This document shows positions 61,520 through 64,000 of a DNA stretch of 64,000 nucleotides, one piece after another. The stretch is from an uncultured Desulfobacter sp. (GTDB lineage Bacteria; Desulfobacterota; Desulfobacteria; Desulfobacterales; Desulfobacteraceae). Both the position numbers and the translations under genes were made by a program. The first letter of the stretch is position 1; each line of letters begins with the position of its first letter. The DNA is taken from NCBI RefSeq assembly GCF_963666145.1, contig NZ_OY762614.1, forward strand, positions 3,338,501 through 3,402,500. Reading direction: 5' to 3'. Under the pieces are notes generated by a model. That model did no database searches, was not told the DNA's origin, and worked only from the letters and a program-made list of their open reading frames with translations.

Positions 61520-63454
61520 TTAGCTTGACCGGAACAATTCCTCTCCGGTTTTTTCTACACCGTATCCCCCCAGGGCCAGTACCCGCTGCTTAAATTCGTC
61601 GGATTGAATGGCTTCAAGAAGGGCCTGGGTTTTCGGTAGATTGTAATACGCTTCAGGGATGACCAGGTCGTAGGATTCTGTGACGATCGGCAGGAAATCC
61701 AGCTTCAGGGCCAGGGCGGCAGCTTTGATGCCAAGTCCGGCCTTCGCCCGGCCGGATAATACGGCCACAGCCACGGACATGTGTGTGTATTCCTCATTAT
61801 CATATCCCGGGATATCTGCTGCAGATAGGCTGTTTTCCTTTAAACTGAAATCAAATAAGATCCGGGTGCCGGACCCGGGCTGGCGGTTGATAAAGGCCAG
61901 GTTTTTTTCAACAATATCCGAGAGCCCTTTGACCTTGTCCGGGTTGCCCTTGGGCAGAATCAGTCCCTGCTGGCGCATCACGAGGTTAACCAGGCGCACC
62001 GGCACATCGGGCAGATACTTTTTAAGGTATGAGATATTATAGGAACCGTCGTCGGGATCCAGCAGATGGCAACCGGCCATGTGGCAGCCGCTCTTTTTAA
62101 TGGCCATCAGTCCGCCCATGCTTCCCACATGGCTGGAGGATATTCCCATGCCCGGATGTGCAAGCCGGATCTGGTCCGCCAGCAGGTCAAGGGTATTGTC
62201 ATGGGAGCCGGTGATCACCACCGTATTTTCGATGGATGACCGGGAGCGAAGTAGGTGTGCCTCTACTTTTTCGCCGGCCTCAATGCCCTCCACATGCTGG
62301 GGGATTCGTATGATGCCGTCGGCTTCTGTCAGGGTGGTGATGCTGCCTGAGCCCCGGGGCAGTTGGGAAGACATGAGCCTGCCGTCCACGGAGCCGATTT
62401 TTACCCTTAAAAACTCTTCCTGGCCGAGTTTTGATGCCACTTTTCTGACCGGTGAAACCTCCACGATTTCCTGCTCTAACGGGGGCAGATGCTGCATGGC
62501 CAGCAGCAAGGGGCCTGCAAAGGTTTCAAAGGCAACAATGGCCGATACCGGATAGCCGGGGATGCCGAAAATGGGGGTCTCTTTAATCTTTCCGAACATC
62601 ATGGGCTTTCCCGGCATCATGGTGACACCGTGGACGTAAATCTGTCCTAAATTTTCAATCACCGGCTTTGAATAATCCTTGGACCCGGCAGAGGAGCCGC
62701 CCATAATCATGACCATGTCATACCCATGGTCCACGCCATTGGCTACGGCGTTTTGAATGGTTTCAAGATCATCTTCAAGCATGGGATTTACCGTGGCATC
62801 CGCCCCGTGATCGGCGCACAATGCGGTCATGACCGTGGAATTGGATTCCACCACATCTCCGGATTTCATGGTTTCCGGTGCCACATCCTGCCATCGTTTA
62901 AGTTCCGATCCCGTTGGAATAATAAGCACCCGGGGCCGTTTTTTCACCGACACCTGAAACACTCCGCCGGAGAGCAGTGCGCCCATGGCGTAGGCATTTA
63001 TTTTTTGGTCCCTGGGAAACAACAGCTGGGTGGCCACAATATCCTCTCCCATTTTACGGACATGCTGCCAGGGGAACGCCGGCGCTTCAATTTCAATGGT
63101 GTTGTCATCCAGGATATTGAGGTTTTCGATCATGATCACAGCATTGGTCTCGTCAGGGAGTACATGTCCGGTGTTTATCCAGAACGCTGTTTTTCCAATG
63201 GTTAATGACTTTGGGGCCTCATCACTTGCCCCAAAGGTGGTTTTGGCATCCACTGCCACGCCATCCATGGCCGATGCATGAAAGTTGGGTGACGAGATGG
63301 CAGCCACTGCCGGTGCCGCCAAAACCCGGTTCCGGGCCTGGACCACATCCAGGATCTCTACGCCGGTTTCAAGATGACCAAAATTTTCAAACAGGCAAGC
63401 CTTGGCCTGTTCGATTCCCACCATACTTAAATATACATTACGTTTTGTTTCCAT
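61520..63454 (-). CDS. MoeA-type molybdopterin biosynthesis protein fused to a PBP-like domain
   Basis: A 644-residue fusion. The N-terminal 410 residues are MoeA-like (molybdenum insertion into molybdopterin): SSPNFHASAMDGVAVDA, INTGHVLPDETNAVIMIEN, IIPTGSEL, VESNSTV, MGGSSAGSKDYS, MPGKPMMFG and GIPGYPVSAIVAFE. The C-terminal about 220 residues are a periplasmic-binding-protein-like domain (ITGSHDNTLDLLA, HVGSMGGLMAIKKSGCHMAGCHLL, and NRQPGSGTRILFD) seen fused to MoeA in many bacteria; it may sense molybdate or tungstate. It follows the next MoeA gene on the same strand by 10 bases. Confidence 0.93.
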   Translation of the reverse strand: METKRNVYLSMVGIEQAKACLFENFGHLETGVEILDVVQARNRVLAAPAVAAISSPNFHASAMDGVAVDAKTTFGASDEAPKSLTIGKTAFWINTGHVLPDETNAVIMIENLNILDDNTIEIEAPAFPWQHVRKMGEDIVATQLLFPRDQKINAYAMGALLSGGVFQVSVKKRPRVLIIPTGSELKRWQDVAPETMKSGDVVESNSTVMTALCADHGADATVNPMLEDDLETIQNAVANGVDHGYDMVMIMGGSSAGSKDYSKPVIENLGQIYVHGVTMMPGKPMMFGKIKETPIFGIPGYPVSAIVAFETFAGPLLLAMQHLPPLEQEIVEVSPVRKVASKLGQEEFLRVKIGSVDGRLMSSQLPRGSGSITTLTEADGIIRIPQHVEGIEAGEKVEAHLLRSRSSIENTVVITGSHDNTLDLLADQIRLAHPGMGISSSHVGSMGGLMAIKKSGCHMAGCHLLDPDDGSYNISYLKKYLPDVPVRLVNLVMRQQGLILPKGNPDKVKGLSDIVEKNLAFINRQPGSGTRILFDFSLKENSLSAADIPGYDNEEYTHMSVAVAVLSGRAKAGLGIKAAALALKLDFLPIVTESYDLVIPEAYYNLPKTQALLEAIQSDEFKQRVLALGGYGVEKTGEELFRSS

Positions 63455-63464
63455 ACCGCTCTTT

Positions 63465-64000
63465 CTAACTTAAAAGAATAATATCTACCATGCTGCCTTT
63501 TTCCAGGCCTTCCACATGCTCTCCGATTTCAAGCAGTCCGTCAGCCTGGACCATGGTGCGGATCAAACCGGACTTGCCGAGAATGGGACGTGCCACAATG
63601 CCCTGGTCGTCTTGTTCCAGCATCACCCGTACAAAATCCCGTCGGCCCTGGGAAGAGGCGATGTTCCGGGAGAGCCGGGCCGGTGTTTTTACCTGGAGAA
63701 GCGGACGGGACAAACCCCTTAGCCGGTGGAGAAATGCGGTTACCACGACCTGGAACACCACCATGGCCGAGACCACCTGGCCGGGCAACCCCCACACCGG
63801 GATGTGACCGGATCGCGCCAGGATGGTGGGTTTCCCCGGGCTTACGGAAATACCGTGGACAAGAATTTCCGTATCCGGAAGATTAGCCAATACGTCAACC
63901 GTATAATCCCTTGTGCCCACAGAGGAGCCGCCTGACAGCAGGAGCATATCCGTCTGGGCCAGCGCTTTTTTACACATTTTTTCCAACGCCTTGGGATCAT
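63465..64000 (-). CDS. moeA: MoeA-family protein, C-terminal part (runs off window)
   Basis: The visible 178 codons are the C-terminal half of a second MoeA; its start lies beyond the window. Motifs are LLLSGGSSVGTRDYTVDVL, GISVSPGKPTILA, VWGLPGQVVSAMVVF and, near the end, GLLEIGEHVEGLEKG. It sits 10 bases before the MoeA-PBP gene, so a tandem pair is co-transcribed. One may serve molybdenum and the other tungsten or a special cofactor, but this is inference. Confidence 0.93.
   Translation of the reverse strand, partial: DPKALEKMCKKALAQTDMLLLSGGSSVGTRDYTVDVLANLPDTEILVHGISVSPGKPTILARSGHIPVWGLPGQVVSAMVVFQVVVTAFLHRLRGLSRPLLQVKTPARLSRNIASSQGRRDFVRVMLEQDDQGIVARPILGKSGLIRTMVQADGLLEIGEHVEGLEKGSMVDIILLS

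Noticed and set aside
1..64000. CRISPR array, ribosomal RNA or prophage
   Set aside because: No regularly spaced repeats, no rRNA segments and no phage structural genes were seen in the window.

Overview
The window looks like chromosomal DNA of a sulfate-reducer-like member of the Desulfobacterota, most plausibly Desulfobacteraceae. Supporting this are a Tat-exported periplasmic [NiFe] hydrogenase (43.6-46.8 kb), a short-chain fatty-acid oxidation operon under an apparent sigma-54 switch (35-43 kb), and PEP-CTERM-type, DksA-type and MoeA-PBP genes common in that group. No dissimilatory sulfite reductase or other decisive marker lies in the window, so the taxonomic call is inference.

Layout. 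0-8.3 kb is accessory: the right part of an IS66-family element with its terminal repeat, a DUF4160/DUF2442 pair, an MFS exporter, the ATPase YchF, a serine recombinase overlapping a Uma2-type nuclease, and YaeQ. Four short degenerate repeats between these genes encode related peptide remnants. 8.3-12.6 kb is one 1,387-residue envelope protein with an internal duplication, ending at a strong terminator. 12.6-20.5 kb holds typA, a glycine-zipper lipoprotein, a stand-alone PHP protein, an SGNH hydrolase, a membrane PilZ protein, a radical SAM protein and a thiolase-like protein without the usual cysteine. 20.7-27.4 kb is a tight six-gene operon: membrane protein, TelA, DUF4178-like protein, large lipoprotein, DUF350 protein and a membrane-anchored aminopropyltransferase. 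It is the best candidate here for a poorly described envelope-stress/polyamine system.

27.4-34.8 kb has mazEF with a candidate operator, a B12-type radical SAM gene, an MltF-like lytic transglycosylase followed by a decayed copy of the radical SAM 3' end, a J-domain protein with a GspE-N-like tail, tRNA-Asp(GTC) with its terminator, mgtE, and a ribbon-helix-helix protein. 35-43 kb is a regulatory and metabolic unit: a PAS/sigma-54 activator, two TGTGGCG-type palindromes, a -24/-12 promoter, then CoA-transferase, acyl-CoA dehydrogenase, thiolase and 3-hydroxyacyl-CoA dehydrogenase. The enoyl-CoA hydratase this route needs is absent from the operon, but one lies alone at 53.0 kb.

43.5-49 kb carries the hydrogenase small and large subunits, its maturation protease, a metallo-beta-lactamase-fold protein and a TauE/SafE permease. 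49-53.8 kb has a PEP-CTERM-like protein coupled to a YibE/F membrane protein, an alkaline phosphatase and the enoyl-CoA hydratase. 53.9-61.5 kb is bounded by two related palindromic repeats and holds an MFS transporter, a UvrD/Rep helicase, phosphomannomutase, UppP, a VWA-OmpA lipoprotein and a DksA-like protein. The window ends inside a tandem pair of MoeA genes, the first fused to a periplasmic-binding-protein-like domain.
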